From positions 1 to 5,547 of the forward strand of contig JADFYA010000250.1 in assembly GCA_015233285.1 (NCBI GenBank): 5,547 nucleotides of DNA. The letters run 5' to 3'. This document shows positions 4,707-5,547 of the stretch, one piece after another. The notes under the pieces were generated by a model that worked only from the letters and a program-made list of their open reading frames with translations, searched no databases and was not told where the DNA came from. The first letter of the stretch is position 1. Every line of letters begins with the position of its first letter. The stretch comes from Deltaproteobacteria bacterium. Its GTDB lineage: Bacteria; Desulfobacterota; JADFXK01. The position numbers and the translations under genes were made by a program.

Positions 4707-5547
4707 CTAACCGGCCGATACTTTTTTGACGGGCGCGGTCACCGCGACCCGAAACCCGACATCGTCTCCCCGGTAGGTTGGCGAGCTCTCCAGGCGGGCC
4801 GCGCATCGTAAAAAAAAGGCGCTCTCACGCCAACTGCCGCCTCGAATCACCCGATATATGCCCTGAAACGGTCCCCGGCAATCCCGCTGCAGGGCCACGT
4901 GTTGGGCATACCATCCGGATAAATACCAGTCCCAGACCCACTCCCAGACATTTCCGGCCAGATCATACAAACCGAAACCATTGGCCATATCCGGGCCGGG
5001 CGGGGTTTGATGCCCGTTATAATAGCCCACCGGGGTGGTATAGGGCGGATCGGTTTGATAGGGGTGGCTGCTCTCGGTGTAGTTGGCCTTGCCGCCGTCA
5101 AGATGGACGTCAAACTCTTTACCCTGGCTCGGCCAGGGGTAGTGGTGCCCCTCCAGGCCCCCTCGGGCGGTCTTCTCCCACTCGGCTTCGGTCGGGAGAC
5201 GGTAACCGGGGGCGCTCCATTTAATCATATCCCTGGTCAGGGGCTTTCTGCCGGTGCGGTAGACCCTGGTCAAGTCGGCATCCGTATAATAGACCGGAGG
5301 TCGGCCTTCCTTCTCCGACCGGGCATTACACCATTTAACCACATCATACCAGTTGGCCGACGTGACCGGATGATCATCGCCCTTGGCCAGACCGGGATTA
5401 TCGAATACATATTTCTGACCCTGGGCCCAGTCCAAGACCTCCCGCCACAGCCCCCCGGTGATCAGGTACCTATCGATGAAAAAGGGGCCGACATTGACAT
5501 GATGAACAGGGTGTTCCGCCCCCCACCCTTTCTTGGACCCGTCGCCC
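4707..5547 (-). CDS. FGE-sulfatase / SUMF1-like domain protein lacking the FGE cysteines (5' end beyond right edge)
   Basis: The reading frame is open to the right edge (279 codons visible, TAG at 4709-4707), so the start lies outside; the TTG at 5435-5433 is internal because family sequence continues upstream (SKKGWGAEHPVHHVNVGPFF, then IDRYLITGGLW). Hallmarks, numbered from the first visible residue, are EHPVHHVNVGPFFIDRY (11-27), RLPTEAEWEKTARGG (116-130), GLYDLAGNVWEW (192-203), RGGSW (235-239) and GFRVA (264-268), covering most of the C-type-lectin-like FGE fold. True FGE converts a sulfatase Cys or Ser to formylglycine using two cysteines shortly after GGS(Y/W). Here the segment is GGSWRESAFFLRCAAR, and neither position holds Cys. 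It therefore cannot be called an FGE. Relatives without these cysteines include iron enzymes of the EgtB/PvdO type and ligand-binding proteins. Substrate and localisation are unknown, as the N-terminus is missing. No neighbour suggests a pathway. Confidence 0.88.
   Translation of the reverse strand, partial: GDGSKKGWGAEHPVHHVNVGPFFIDRYLITGGLWREVLDWAQGQKYVFDNPGLAKGDDHPVTSANWYDVVKWCNARSEKEGRPPVYYTDADLTRVYRTGRKPLTRDMIKWSAPGYRLPTEAEWEKTARGGLEGHHYPWPSQGKEFDVHLDGGKANYTESSHPYQTDPPYTTPVGYYNGHQTPPGPDMANGFGLYDLAGNVWEWVWDWYLSGWYAQHVALQRDCRGPFQGIYRVIRGGSWRESAFFLRCAARLESSPTYRGDDVGFRVAVTAPVKKVSAG

Noticed and set aside
4736..4830. C-terminal region of the FGE-like protein as the variable region of a diversity-generating retroelement
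   Set aside because: DGR variable proteins share this fold and end in GFR-x-(A/V), but the codons here are not dominated by NNC forms derived from AAC, and no template repeat or reverse transcriptase is in the window.

Overview
The window looks like an accessory, mobile-element-scarred region of a bacterial chromosome. Every gene I can support is on the minus strand, so transcription runs from the right edge to the left. Base composition is roughly balanced, and the gene content (an SUMF1/FGE-type protein, Uma2 and IS3 fragments, a CbiJ/CobK-like remnant of the corrin pathway) would fit Desulfobacterota or a similar environmental lineage. That assignment is an impression, not a demonstration.

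Right part (5547 to about 4000): a 5'-truncated formylglycine-generating-enzyme-like gene runs in from the right edge and lacks the two catalytic cysteines of true FGE. Beyond its stop lies a gene-poor stretch holding a degenerate tetranucleotide array of 49 in-phase units (4365-4560), about 160 bp of unrecognised sequence, a 39-codon scrap of an IS3-family transposase, a candidate minus-strand promoter and a small palindrome.

Left part (about 3940 to 1): the C-terminal third of a Uma2-family protein is followed 12 nt later by two head-to-tail copies of the same two-gene plan. Each has an ABC-type AAA_21 ATPase of about 400 residues, then a smaller TOPRIM-like protein of the DUF4276 type whose start codon overlaps the ATPase stop by 4 nt (GTGA in module 2, ATGA in module 1). 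Module 2 (3706-1887) is complete. Module 1 (1632 to beyond position 1) loses its effector at the left edge. The ATPases share landmarks in the same order, as do the effectors, but both pairs have diverged strongly, so this is not a recent duplication. Between the modules sits a 52-codon remnant of the N-terminus of precorrin-6A reductase (cobK/cbiJ), suggesting that at least one module arrived by insertion or recombination.

By analogy with split OLD-like defence systems (PARIS AriA-AriB, AbiL, RloA-RloB), where an ABC ATPase holds or triggers a TOPRIM-type nuclease, the best hypothesis is two related anti-phage or anti-plasmid modules in tandem. The sequence supports the ATPase and TOPRIM-like assignments. 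The defence role is inference.
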